A DNA stretch of 64,000 bases from Ceriagrion tenellum (taxonomy: Eukaryota; Arthropoda; Insecta; Odonata; Coenagrionidae). The notes under the pieces are model-generated. The model searched no databases, had not been told where the DNA came from, and saw only the letters and a list, made by a program, of their open reading frames with translations. The DNA lies in contig OY720644.1 of NCBI GenBank assembly GCA_963169105.1, positions 6,374,014 to 6,438,013 on the forward strand, read 5' to 3'. How positions within the stretch are numbered: the stretch's first letter is position 1; every line of letters starts with the position of its first letter. Made by a program: the position numbers and the translations under genes. Below, in pieces: positions 12,201-27,200 of the stretch.

Positions 12201-15200
12201 AAGCTCAGTGGGAAATTGTGAAATCCCCATCATAGTCCCTTGCATCCAGTTGGCAGCCACTTCAAAACTCAACGCTACCAAGCCTCTTTGATAATTGATG
12301 TACATACTCAAATAATTTGCCAAATTGTGGTACTATAGATACTGGCCTGTAGTTTTGTAGATTATTTCTATCACCTTTATTCTTATATAGGGCAACCTTG
12401 GATACCTTCAAGGAATCAGTATATACACCCTCTACCAGGGACTGGTTTACTAATGAAAGTAAAGGTCTTAGTATGAAGGACCCACAGTCTTTAATTACTT
12501 TTCCCGTTATTCTTTGTCAGCAGACTTTTTCTTGCCTATCCTGGTTAGATAGGAGCACAGCTCACTCTCAGAGCAGGGTTTAAGATACATTGAGCTACAT
12601 ATCTTATAGTTTACTGGAGTAGCTCCGCTTTGGGTGGAATGAGCTGCCTTGGGAAGGTACAAGAACGAGTGGTTTAATGCATTAGACAGCTCAACTGGGT
12701 TTGTTGCAGTTTTCCCATGATCATCAGTAACTTGATCAGGCAGTACCGTGAGGTTGGTATTGATATTGTTTTTTATAATATCCCAAGCTACTTTAGAATA
12801 GTTTGAGGCATTCCTAAACCTTTGGTCATTGCACTCCCTTTTTGTTCTTTTAATTAATATCTTATATTCTTTCTTAAGGTGAGAATACCGCTGTCACAAC
12901 CCATCATCTTTTGAGGACTGAATTTGTAAAAACATAGTTTTTAGTATCCTAGATAAGTTTTGGATTTCATTAGTAACCCAATTTTTGCTGTTATCCCTCC
13001 TGTGTTTCACTGACTGCAGTGGAAAAGCTAAATCGAAGTAATACTTCTATCTACAGAAATATTCATTGCTTGCCGAGTTAGGTCCATACCGGGTTTTTAT
13101 ACTTAGCTAGCCAAGGGCGGTTAAGACCCATTGTTGACCGGCCAATTCAAAATTCGCTCACGGCAGTTGGAATTTGAATTGTCTCCACGATGGTTGTATT
13201 TTATCGAGTAACGGTCTCCATATTTAGCTGATGTTCTGCTCCGAGTCTCGATTAAACTTTTTCTCCTCCAGACTGATTTCGATTGCCTCTTTCATTAATC
13301 GATCCCAGTATCCATATGACTGGCAGAGTATTTTGGCACCGTTAAAATTGATGGAGTGCTCATAATCGAGTCTATGCTCCCCCAAGGCCGATTTTTCGGG
13401 TTGAATAAGTCTTATGTGCCTCTTGTGTTCCTTAAGTCTGGCTTCCGCCGTATGTGATGTCTCTCCAACATAGGCAAGGCCACACTCACAAGGGATGTTA
13501 TACACCCCAGGCACTCTGAGGCCAAGGTCATCCTTTACTCTGACGAGCCAATCTCAAATTTTCTCTGGAGGTCTATGGATCGATCGTCTGTTGTTGGTTG
13601 TGCCTATGTAAAATTGTTCCTATTTTCCCCGAGATAGTGGAGATATATGGAATGCAGGCTCTTCCTAATGGCTTTTCGTGATCTTCTTCTGTTGGCATAT
13701 TTGTTCTGATGGTTCTTCTCAAGGCCAAGCGAAAATCTCTGTCACTTATTCGTTGAGTTTGAACGTAGTTCTCAGATGTTCCAATACAGTCGGAAGATTT
13801 TCTGTGTCTGCTACCATTTTCGCCCAGTGTATCAAGGTGGTCAAGACAAGAAGGCTTTTGGAAGGGGTGGTGGTGGGTTCTCCCATTTAGGTAGAGATTA
13901 GTGTGAGTTGGTTTTCTGTACACACTGCGTCCAAGAGTACCATCAGGCTTCCTTTGAATTTGGATGTCCAGAAAAGGAAGGCAGTTGTTATTTTCCTCTC
14001 CCATCGTAAATTTGATATTAGGATGCTGCTGATTCATGACCTAACTTGGCATTCAGTCTTAGCCCTGATGACGATGAGAGAGTTTCTTGTCGAAACGTTG
14101 GCCTTTAATAGCCTTACCCGGTGCCAAACCCGAGAAGATTTTACTAATATTATTCGCCGGGAAAGCCTACGATCTCTTACTGTTGTAATTGTTTAAGTGA
14201 TGTGAACTGTCATTTCTAAAACATGATTGTGCGAGCAAGTCTTATTTATGGGAGTAAAGGTCCTGATAGAGTATTAGTCCTCCATGAAACAAAGCCCGCA
14301 TTTTTTCTGTTTTCTATGACTAATACCTCCTCCAGTGTAGATTTGTGCAATGATGCAAGTGGAACAAGTGGAACCCCTGCTTTCTGGGAATTTCCTTGTT
14401 TTATTTTATAGTTTATTTTTAATATGGTAAAATGTCTTCCAATAAATTGAGTAAATCTCTGCTTTACAAAATTCATACAAAGTATGGATGCCTGTCCCAT
14501 TCCATTGCTGCAAGTCAAGAGTGCATGCCGAGGGACAGTTGTGACTAATGGTGACAAGACTAAAGACGAGCAAATAAACATGAATTAACTGAACAATACA
14601 AAAAAGGAACAGGAAATACAGGCATTTGTTGTTTTTCATATGTTAGAAATACAGCATTGAAAACTTCATAGTTTTGGTGGCCTTAACACTACTTGCCTGG
14701 GATTTGCTGTGAGCAAAATAGTTCACTTCACAATTTTTGACATGTACATACATACGGTGATAGTCATTAGCATACATTGCATTTAATTATTGATTACGCT
14801 TTATGTTTGAATGATTTGGATGAATGTTACGTAAATATGCTTGTTATACTTTCTCATCTAATTTATTATTACTCATTCCAATTTATTACAGCTCATACAA
14901 TTCTCTCTGTTCTAGGCTGTTGTATACAGGCTATGTGGAGACCGGAATCCTCTGCACATTGATCCATCATTTGCTGCTATGGGTGGATTTAATAAACCAA
15001 TTCTGCATGGCCTTTGCTCTCTTGGTTTCTCCGTGAGGCATGTTTTAATGACTTTTGCTGGAAACGATTCATCCCTCTTCAAGGCTTTCAAGGTACCAAA
15101 GCTGAACTGATGCTCTTCCTTGTAAGCTTTAACTTATCTTGGGCTTTTTGGATTCTAATGGATTTCTTTTAATTAATGACTGCAGGCAAGGTTTGCCAAA

Positions 15201-18200
15201 CCAGTGTATCCTGGTCAAACCCTGAAAACCTCAATGTGGAGAAATGGTTCAAGGATCCATTTTCAAACTTCTGTGATGGAAACCAACAGTGTTGTCATTG
15301 CAGGTTAGTGTTGGGGAAATTTTTATCCATAATGAGACTGAAAGTGGTATTCATAGCGTGCTGTTACCCTCTCAAAAAGTCACTGACTAGGGCTCCAAAA
15401 TGTCATCTAAGTCTGGCCACAAATATTGACTTTAAGCAGTGACTCAAGCGTAAGTCCATATGAAAATGTGCCTCACATCTTACGTTTACTGGTGCTGGGT
15501 CTGACCAGACCCAGTGCCACCATTTTCACGCCACTTGAGGCAAGGTGATCATTTCTCCTGATTTTTCATGGTTAGTGACCAGGAATATATGCTGAAATAA
15601 TTTTCGCTGGGGGTAAACCCCCTTGAGAAAAATCCAGATTTACTTTAAACTTATTGAAAAGGAGTTCTAATGTCTGGCGGATTGTCCCCTCATTGCAGAA
15701 GAGGGCAAGGAGAGACAGAGGGGACCAATGGGCCACATCCTGGTGTATACCAGTACCCAATGCCACGGCTGCGATATAAGCAGCGGTTGGAGATACCGAC
15801 CGCTCCAGGCTGCGAGTGGTGGCCCATGTGGGCACCAATGATGCGTCCGAGCTTAGAGCTGATGAGATATTAAATTCCTTCCGGGATTTAAGCTGGGAGG
15901 TGGAACGCGTCCTGAGGGCATCTGGTGCCTATTTGCGGCTGTCCATTTATAGTGTTGTCCTGCGGACCGATCGCGGTCACCATGTTTGGAGCAGAGTTGA
16001 CTGTGTGAACAGGAGGCTGTGGGAATTCTGTGTAGGCATAGGAGCAGAATACGTCGATCTTCGACTGGTGCTCGGATCGTGCCGTGCTCCCCTCAACCGT
16101 TCTGGGGTGCATTACTCCGCCCGGGCATCAGGACGAGTGGCTCATAGGATTTTTGAGCATTGTAGGTATTTTTTAGACTAGAGAGTAGGTCAATCAGTGG
16201 GATTCATAAGTATAGACCCAATAAAAGCCTCAGAGTAAATCCGTGTAATGTAGGCCTTCATTGCCGAAAAAACTTAGGGGAAGCACTAATAAATAAATGG
16301 TACTTCCATAGCAAAAACAATTTCATCACGTGCTCTCAAGAGATAACAGCGAAACTTCAAAGAAAAACACGTTTCTCAGTTGTCTCATAGAACATCGAAA
16401 AGAACAGAATTACCGAAAACCTTGAACCGACATTCATCAACCTAAATGCGATATAAATTTAGTAAAGGTAAATTTCCGTAGCATAAAGAACAAACATGCC
16501 GAAGTTGAACATATATATGAAAACGCAGGTATAGTAATTGGAACAGAGAGCTTGCAGAGGATATTAATAATAGCAAAGTTTTCCCGACTGGATAGACGAA
16601 ATCAACCCGATAGGAATGGCGGCGGAGTATTTATAGCAGTTAAATTGTATTTGAATAGTACCACAGACATATTAGATGGCAATGGAATAGAGAGCATTTA
16701 GTGTACCATTAAGCAACAAAACAAAAGAAATATGCATATATGTTCATTTTACAGGCCACCAGATTCCAAAATTGACGTTTTGTACAAATTAGAAACTCAA
16801 TTAACATCAGTTACCTCAAAAGATAACAAAAGCGTGATAATTATCGGTGGAGATTTTAACCTCCCAGGTATAAGCTGGTTAACTAATAGCAATGAACAAA
16901 GTTCAAGGAAGCGTGATATAAGCGAGGCCGTACTTAATACATTTTTACACCACTCTCTAACTCAAATAATAAATGAACCTACGAGATGTAATAAAATATT
17001 AGACCCTTTAGCTGTTAGTCACCCTTCAATGATTAAACACGTCGATATCCTCGAAGGCATAAGTGTTCATAAAGTAATTTTTACGACTTTGAAAACAACA
17101 GTGGATTCCACTGTAAAACCCAAACGTAAAGTCTACTTATTTGAAAAATTGGATTACGTAAAATTCGGAGAGACATTAGAAGCTTCATTCACGAAATTCG
17201 TTGCCACAATGAAAAATGAGAGCACCGAAATATCATGGAGGTATTTCTTGGAAATACTACGTGAAGGAATCATTGAATATATTCCATATAAATTCTACCG
17301 GGAGAGTAAAGAACCTCGGTGGTATAACCACAAAATAAGGCGGGAGCTCAGGAGACAAAGACAACTACACAATCTATATAAAAATTCTATTAGGTTAAGT
17401 AACAAAATAAAGGAGCTTGTGGCAAAATAAATATATGTTGCTCAATGATAAAAAAACGAAGAAAATAATGCGCGCTACTCTACAAAAGTTCAAGAAAAAA
17501 ATCCTCAGTGAATTGCTAGATGGAAACCCCAAGTCATTCTGGTCTTACACGAGAGAGCTCCAGAGTGAATCTTTGACAGTAGAGTCTTTACTGGATACAA
17601 ACAGCAGAGTGGTCACCAACAGTATCGACAAAGCCAATATATTAAACCACTACTTCAAAAGTGTATTCACTAAGGATGACACAATTCTCAATTTATACAT
17701 TCCTGACTTTAACGAGCCGATGGCTGACATAACAATTCAACATGATGGAATAACTAAACGACTGCGTTTGATTAAAAGTAACTAGTCCCCAGGTCCAGAA
17801 GGAATACCTGCATGTGTACTGAAGGAGTTAGCGTCACAGATTGCTCCATTCTTAAAAATTATATTTAACAAATCATTATCTGAGGGCAAGGTGCCCCAAG
17901 ACTGGAAAATATCCCACGTCACTCCGATATTCAAAGAAGGAAATAAAAGTGCCCGAGGAAACTACCAGCCAATATCGCTAACGTCACTTTTAGGCAAGAT
18001 TTTCGAACATATTGTCGTTAGTAATATTGTGACATTCCTGGATAATCGTAGCTTCTTACATGGCAGGCAGCACGACTTCCGTAAAGGCAGATCCTGCGAA
18101 ACACAGCTTGCGCTCTTCCTTTATGATATCCCAAAATTGGGTGAATCGATTAAGCAAGTCGACACAATATTCCTCGATTTCAAGAAGGCATTCGACAAAG

Positions 18201-21200
18201 TTCCTCACAAAAAACTCATATATTAATTGTAATCACGCGGAGTTAATAGAAAAATAGTGAATTGGATTAGTGACGTTCTCAGTGATCGAAAACAAAAAGT
18301 AGTTATTGATGGTTTTAGCTCTGATATGGTCGAAGTCACATCCGGCGATCCTCAAGGAAGTTTGATCGGCCCTTTTTTTATTCCTTATTTATATTAATGA
18401 CCTAAGATCTAGAGTTAGCTGTAAATTAAGATTATTTATAGACGATACAGTTATCTACTGTGAAATGAGCGAAGACGCGGACTTTGAAGCTCTATCATCG
18501 GACCTTAAAACGTTCATTCATGGTGCCCTGAGTGGGTGTTAGAATTAAACATCAGCAAATGCACCACAGTCCACATCCTGTGAAAGTCATCACAAAAATA
18601 CTATACCTATGCTGTGGGTGGAGTAAACATAAAATTTCAGATACTGTCAAATATCTTGGATTTGCCTTAACATCTGATATATAGTGGGGATTACACATAA
18701 AGAACATATGTGGCGCAGCATTAAAGAAACTAGGTTTTGTTACACGTATAATGGGAAGGTCCTCGGATGAAAGAGTGAAGGAGAGATGCTACTTTGCTCC
18801 GGTTAGGCCACACCTCGAATACGCTGCGAGCATTTGGGACCCTGGTCAAATAGATTTAACCAAAAAAATTAATATAATACAAAGGAAAGCAGCACGCTTC
18901 GTAAAAACCTGCTACGAGTACACATATAGTGTCTCACAACTAATTGAGGGATTAAGGTGGGAACCCCTAGAGACTCGGAGGCTACACGCTAGGCTTAGCT
19001 TGCTTGATAAATTCAGAACATATTTTTCAGAGCAACATAGAGAATATTGTCATGACTCCTCACTACATCTCTAGGTCTGACAGATGCGATAAAATAAGAG
19101 AGATACACTGCCGAACAGATAGGTACAAGAACTCATTCTTTCTGCGAAAATAAGCGATCAAAGTAAAAATTAAGCTTATTCACAAGAGAACCAGGACACA
19201 TTTTTATCCCTTCTTGAGTCACATGATTGATCTGAAGTTTATAATCCTAGTGCATTTGATGCCAGTTTTCAATATTTTCATGACTATCTTCAGTATAGTT
19301 TCAATCTTGCCTTCCCCCTCCGTCCTAAGAGAAGAATGATGGCATCAAATAAAAAACCTTGGATAACTGACCAAATGCGTCATTTCTCTGCCACTTAAAA
19401 AAAAATCTATCAGCTAAAGTTAAATATTCCAATAGTCTACTCCTGCATGAGGAATATATAGCCCAAAAAAAGTATTACAAGAGACTCCCAGAACATGCCA
19501 AAAAGTCATTTAACAATGAAAGGGTACTTGCATCAAAAAATAAGTCCTAAGTGTCTTGGGATATTATACGTGAGTCAACAGGAAAACTCCATCAATATAT
19601 TCTATCCAAAATCAATCAGTCAGGGGATAATTTGCATGTTAAATGTTCTGACCTAGCGAATGAATTCAACAATCTCTTCACAATAAAATCACCAGCAACC
19701 CCTCCTTTAACTTCTACAAACTCGTTTCATGATCTGCCTCATTTTGCTTCTTCTTTCTTTATTCAGCCTCGCATTGAACCGGAATTAAAAGCCATAATAT
19801 CAACATTTTCTAGCAAAAATATTTCAGGCCCAGATTACATCCCAGGGAAAATATTATATCTTTCCTACAGATGTGTAAAAGAACCCTTTTCTAATTAATG
19901 AATCACTTAAACAAGGGATTTTCCCTTCTTCTCTGAAACATTCCAAAATAATCCCGTTATATAAAAATAAAGGTTGCTCTAATAATTTGAATAATTATGG
20001 ACCAATTGCACTGCAAAACGTTTTGTCCAAAGTTCTTGAAAAAGTGTTCTGCATCCAATTAATGTCATTCTTAGAAAAATATGCCTTATTATCTTCAAAT
20101 CAGCATGGCTTCCAGAAAGGCCGATCTACTACCTCTGCTTTAATTCAAGCTGCTGATTTCATATTGTCTTCACTTGACCAAAAACTAAAAACCATAGGAA
20201 TATTTTATGATTTTTCCAAGGCGTTTGATAATGTAAGTCACTCCTGCCTCCTCACCTAATTGAACCAACTGGGAATAAGAGGTATTGCAAACAAATGGCT
20301 CCACTCATACCTCAGTAATCGAACTCAAACTGTTTCACTCTCAGTTAATGGTAACAGATATTCTTCGAATTGCACTACCACCATAATAGGGGTTCCCCAA
20401 GTGTGTATATTAGGCCCAGTCTTATTTCTGATCTATATTAATGACTTAGCATTATCTTTCTATGATATCCCTGATACTAAAGTTATACTATATGCTGATG
20501 ATACTAATGTTCTACTTTCCGCTCCAATGCAAAAAAGCGCTATTAAAAACTCCACAAGAGCCAATGAAAACATTTTAAAGTGGTGCATTGATAATGATTT
20601 GAATCTAAATATCCATAAGTCACATATTGTTCAATTTGGTTGCAATAGTAATTTGTTGGAAAGCATTTTGATTAAAATTCACAGTAAGTCCATTGAGAAT
20701 GTACCTTATACAAAATTTCTAGGAACTTACCTGCGTACCAACTTGTCTTGGGAGATGAATATTGAAGTCTTAGCCAATAAACTAAGCTCTATATGTTATC
20801 TCTTACGCCACCTAAGAAACTCAGTTGACACTAATATCCTACTGACTTTATATTATGGTGCATTTTATTCACTCATGTCGTATAACATAATTTTTTGGGG
20901 CTCTTCATCTCATGCTTCTAAGATCTTTATACTGCAAAAACGTGCAATGCAAATAATGTCACGAAAGCCTTATGATGCTCCCTCCAAACCCATTTTTAAA
21001 AAACTACACATCCTCCCATTTCCATGTGTTTACTTATTGTCAATTTTACTTTTCATCCGTCAAAATCTAAATATGTTTGCTGTAAATTCTGATCTGCATA
21101 GTTACGAAACAAGAAACATAAAAAGTCTTCACTACAATTGTATAAGGACTAACAAAGCTAAGTTGGGACCACGAGAAATGGGTCTCAGAATATATAACAA

Positions 21201-24200
21201 ACTCCCGCAAAATTTAAAAACCATTGTATGTAATGAGTCATTTTAAAAAAAGTAACATATTTTCTACATGAAAAACAGTACTATTCAATTAATGAATATC
21301 TTTTTATAAGGGATTATTTCTGGGGTGGGGTGAGGGTGGGTTGGGTCTACTGTGCCGGTCGTATCCTGTCGGTTTGGGGGTGGGGAGGCAGGGAGAGATA
21401 GGTCGGTCGGAAGACGAAGTCTATCGTCCTTGTTTTCGGAAGCTACAGGAATGGAAGACAGAATTCAAATATCCACAGGAAACCTTCGCTGAAATTAATG
21501 GGTCTTCCTCTTATTAGGCTGCAGAAAGTCTATTACCACAAAGGCACTAAAGTAGTGCTATACACCTGTTGCTTAATCAGGCTGAGGCACCACCTATCCC
21601 AGAATAAATTTACCTCCTGAAACTGTATCAAATATTCCTGGGAATCAATTTTAAGGAAGCTTGACAATTATTGTACCAAATCAGGGAGAGTGGTAAAAGC
21701 TAATCCAAAGTATAAGGATTAGAATTGATATGGTCACTATTTGTCATTTTTTGTATGGTATTATCAATTTAATTGTTCTGGAATTGTTCTTTTGGTGGGT
21801 TAAATTTATTCAATAGCATATTGTTGTATGCTGGTTAATTTCAAATTAATTTAAATATCTTTCTTGGGCTTCGCACCGGGTAATGTTTTCATAATCCGCT
21901 GACGTTTCGGTAAACGACTTGTTTTCCATTTTCAAGGAACGTTTCATTTCCGCCGTTACCACTATAACACTGTTAATTGATATTATTGTACTACACCACT
22001 ATAACACTATTAATTGATATGATAACAGTGTTATAGTGGTCACGGCAGAAATAACACGTGCCTTGAAAATGGAAAACGAGTCGTTTTCCGAAACGTCGGT
22101 GGATTATGAAAACATTATGCGGTGCGAAGCCCGAGAAAGATATTTAAATATAATACACCGGGAAAATCTTAAATCATTCAAATTAATTGTTCTTGAATTC
22201 AATATCAAATTAATTGTTCTGTTGGTGGGGTATACTTTATGCTCTTCAACCTCAAGTTGTTTTGAATGATTGTCATGTGTGTTTGTTGTTGATAAATTTC
22301 TTAATTGCTTGTTTGGAAAGGGGAGATGTTGTACATGGAGCTATATATGTATGGCTATATGCTCGACAGATGGCGTCTGCCGTCTATGCGTACTATCAGA
22401 GCTTCAAATAAAAGGGCAGTTGGATTGTGACTCTTGAACAAACAAGTCTTATTATTGCAGCTCCCTCTACAATACTAGGTTCCATATTGCCTTGTTTTCA
22501 GTTTACCTGGTATTGTATTATTTATGGCTGGTCGTGTGATGCTACGAAAAGTATTCCATGTATCGTTAGTAGTATGGTTTGGCTGACATAACCAAACTTT
22601 TTATAAGGGATCGACAATTCCTGTTTTAAAAAATCGAAATCTGCCTTGTGGCATAAATACCCTTTTTTTTTGGTGTTATCCTTTCTGGTGGTATTTATGT
22701 GAAATTTAGCACTTACTGCTTTGTGGTCACTAATTCCGTTCAATGTTACAACAGTAAGGGCGCTCTCAGGTATGTTTGTCACCAAAAGATCTAGAACAAT
22801 CTTTCCTCTCGTGGGTGTTGTAACTAATTGATGCAGAGAGTTTTATGTAAAAGTATTGAGAAGAGTGTTGCAAAACGTAGGTTCTGAATGACGTAGGTAT
22901 GAATACTTTACAAAATTAAAATGCAATTTTCTGAAAATCTTTCGGCTGTCTATGCCTATAATCGGGTATTTTCCCCATCAGAGGGTCATGTTTCATTGAA
23001 ATCCACCACCAATTGACAAGGCGTCATAATGCAAAGCCTTCATTGTTACTCAAGTAATTTTTTGCTGACAGCCACTAGTCGTTAACCAAGTATAACTAAG
23101 GCTGTCATTAACCAAGGTCCCACTGTATATCTATTTCCCTACAATTCATGTCACCTCGGTCACAAGCTGGCAGCCTTCCATGGCATCATATTTTTAGGGA
23201 TGGGTTGGTACCACATTCTTTTAGTTACGGTTCAGCTCTGAGCTTTAGTTCCGGTTCGTAATTTAGTGCATACATATGTTGCATTGCTCAATTTTCAATT
23301 TTTACAAAGTTTTTTGTTTGATGATTGTGCTTATCTAGAATAATGCATCCTATGGTTAATCCAAGGAGCCAAAACATCACTACTATTCCCTATTTCTTTT
23401 GTGACACTGTTTGCTTTTTCAAGCAGTGTAGGACCACTTACTGGTAAATTAGGATTGATCACTCTCGTATTTTTAAACCTTGCTAGCAACCAGCAGTATC
23501 TTATGTTTGTGAATTTAGCTGTCCTTGGTCCCTTTGGAGCTAACTCTGCTGCTTCCATGGGAATCATTAATTTTTGATCAAGTCTCCTAACTGGAGTGCT
23601 GGTGGGAATTTAAAAGCAGTGAGCAACTATGCTTGCTGCTCTTCCAAAAAGTAATGGTTTCATACTGCATAATGTTAGAGCCTGATGTTGGTGCTTCATT
23701 GCACTGTAAAAATAAATAATTACGTCTTCTTTCCTGCCTTTTTAATGCTTTCTTTTAATTATGGATTTTAAACACATGCTCTGTTCATAATTACTTACAT
23801 CGTAATTGTCGAATCCAAGACCGTTCACAAAAATGATGGACTAACTTCTTTTGTCGAGGTGAATACAAATATAGTGCATCTTAAACAAAAGTGAATGGAT
23901 GACCTTTTAATGATTGATGATTTTTCAACGACATATTTCCTCACACGGCAATGGACTCAAATGGCCTAACATATCGAATTTTGTTGTGTTCTTTAATTTC
24001 TTTCTTCAATTTTGCATGTGAATTCTGATGTGGTGTATTACAACAAAATTCTTCACTTGTAGTTAAGTTTCTGCTTATTTAATTCCTCAAAGCAAGCGGA
24101 ACCTATAAACCTTAAAATTGAATCTCCAATGTCACAGTCCATATGCATGAAATGCTGATGATATTAAATCATAGAGATGGCATGAGTCAAGAGAGGAGTG

Positions 24201-27200
24201 AATGTAACTATCTATTAATTATTGCAATCTAATTATTATGTAATGTCATTAACCTCAGGTGCCTATGTGGATCTTCATCAAGTGAAACCTACCATTCACA
24301 TGAGAAATGTGTCCTCTGATTTGATGAGTGAAATCATTTTTGATGGAATAAAAGGACAAATGGAAGCAGAGCCTGACAAAGTGAAATTGGATGCAATTTT
24401 TCTTTTCAACATAACAAAAGATGGGAAAGCAGCTGGAAGCTGGAGTAAGTCTTACTATCTTCGGTATATTTATATCTCACTATATATGTCTGTCACTTCA
24501 CTAAACCTCCTCCCACTCAAGACTCTTAATCCTTTATCTTTGCACCTCATACTTCCCAGGCGTGCTGTCGATTAATTCCATTCTTAAAGAACTTTATCCC
24601 ATTACGATAAACTACTCCACCAATGCTAAAATGTTCTCCTAGCCTCCCTCAATCACCTATAAGTCTCCTCACAACTTGTCTGATATTTTTAAATCCACGA
24701 AGCCCCTTTTCAAAACTCCTGTTGCATCCTAACCCACTTCCTCCCCGTGTGTAATCATCTGAGATGAAGCTCTTGTCCAGCATCCACCTTTACCCCTCTT
24801 CGTAACCCCACCATCACCTCTCTCTCTCCCTCCCTCCCTCCCACCTCTTGCCCTCCCTCCAATTCATACACAAAAAGAAATCTTCATAAAGAACTATCAT
24901 AGGGTAGGGTGGTTTGTAATACTTAGGAACTGGAGCTGTATGTGTAAGCCTATATGTTCTTGTTGTGCATATCTGCCAGCTGCATGCTAGCTGTAGAACT
25001 GAGTCCATGGAGACAGGAGTGAGGGAAATGCAAATGTTGAAAGAATTTATAAATTACATAAAAATTATTCCCATTAAAATTCATAATAATAGTAATTGTT
25101 ATTGGTCCCGGGACTTGTATTTTACAAATATGGGACAGGTCAAATTACAAAGGGAATTGAAGAGTCAAATAACACCTCAGTCAATGTCAATTGGTACAAA
25201 CAAACAATAAAAGAAAAAAACAAAAATGTTACCATTATGAATTTACAATATATATGATCCAAAAAACAATTTATTAAAATACTCATTCACGGAGTAGAGG
25301 GCTCTGCCAATCAGAAAACATTTTACCAGTTTTTTAAAATTGTTGTATAGATTTGATTGCCTAAATCTCTGGTGGTAGGGTATTGTAAAACAACACACCG
25401 GCATACAGTGGACTTTTGGCATATAGTGAGAGGTCATGTGGGATGACTCTGATGTATTTGTTTTGCCTCGTTTTGTGGTTGTGAATGTCCTTCCTTTACT
25501 TATATAACAGAAGAGGAGATATAAATGCAAGTGAGGGTTAGGAGGTTTAGATCCTTAAAAAGGTTTCACATTTCATTTCACTAAAGTTTCATATTTCAGA
25601 CATGCCTCATATTAATAACGTTTATTATTATATGAGGAGGCTATTGTCCTTTTACGAGAATGTAATATATATCATTCATACAGAAATCATCACCAATTAT
25701 TTACAGCATTGCATATATTATTCAAAGTAAAAACTTATGTGTATAAAAGTTAAAAAAAGGATGATTAAAAGAAAAGTATACAAGAAACAGTATTGCACAG
25801 TATGTAACGTGTATCACTTAATCTAATTGTAAATAGTCAATACTGCAAATGTTGCATTAAAAACTTTTTTAAACAATACAAGGAGGAATGAAACATATCC
25901 ACAGTGTTACAATGGTCATTATAATCTTTTTCAATCCTGTACAGGCAGTCCCTGAGTTACGTAAGAGATGCGTTCTGACAGACTCTGCGTGTCGAAATTT
26001 ATGTAAGTTGAAAATTCTGCGTCAGTGCTCCAGAGATTTCGATCGATGCGGAAAAATGTGCAGTAAATTCTCGGCGGAGAAATGCACAGTAACTTCTCGG
26101 CAAAGTTTCATTCAATTCACTGCAACATTCATGAACTCTTACGTGTATTCTTAATTTATTGTAGAATCAATAAACATTAATATCGCCTGAAAGTTGCATC
26201 TCATGAATTGCTAATCAAAATGCGTAATATCAATCCTCGAATTGACCGATCACGTGGATTCAGGAAGGTACGGTATTTTAATGCTACATAACTAAACTGA
26301 ATACTAATATTGATTTATTATGTTATTCTAAGATCGCAGGAGCCATATAATGCATAATTTACTAACCTTTAATCATTATATCATCTGCCTTTTATATGTT
26401 GTGTTGATGGATGGATCTGGTGGTTTCATTGTCACAGTTTATACTTGTAGGAAGGGTGTCGAGGATTACGAGAAAATTACACACAAAAATGCCCGTAAAT
26501 CACTGAAATGTCCATATCAATGCTTACATTCACACGCACACACACTCAATCTTTCAAGCACGCAGACACATTTTCATTCTCTCACTGCAATGTCGAAGGC
26601 TGCACGGTGACGTCACCTTTGGCGTCAGCTGCTGATGAGGTTGATGTGGAGTCAACTTTCGTGAAGAAGCTGTGCAGAGATTTGTATGGATGCCTTCCTT
26701 TTTTCACGATATATTTCTTCGTAGCAAGACATGGCATCTTGAAGTGCACTACTGACCTTCACGAACCTATCGACGTTAGAATCCATTTGTTCAAATTTTT
26801 CCACTGCTGAATTAATATGCTCGAAAACCTCAGACAATCCTTTGGCCGTAAAGCATTTTGGTTGTCCACACACATCGTTTTCAGATCCCCCATCATCATC
26901 TTCACCCCCTCCTTCTGCCCTATGTGCGCCCAACTCGATCAGATCTTCATTTGTCCACTCCTCGTGCGAATCCAACAGCTCCTCTACGTCTTCCGCCTCC
27001 ACTTCAAGGTCGAGAACATGCGCAAGATCAACAACTCGGTCAATGACTTCGTCTACTTCATTCGCCATAAATCCCTCGAAATGCACGAGACCGGGGCAAA
27101 GTTTTTTCCAAACACCATTCATATTTTTGCTTGTTACCTCTTCCCAGGATGATGCTATGTTTTTTATTGCGTGATACACATTGTAGCCCTTCCAAAACTC

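Noticed and set aside
15490..15520. Palindrome CTGGGTCTGACCAGACCCAG as a regulatory site
   Set aside because: Single short inverted repeat in an intron with no second copy; kept only as a note.
26842..27174. Ser/Pro-rich + strand open frames within the Tigger region
   Set aside because: They are antisense shadows of the acidic C-terminal part of the transposase on the minus strand.
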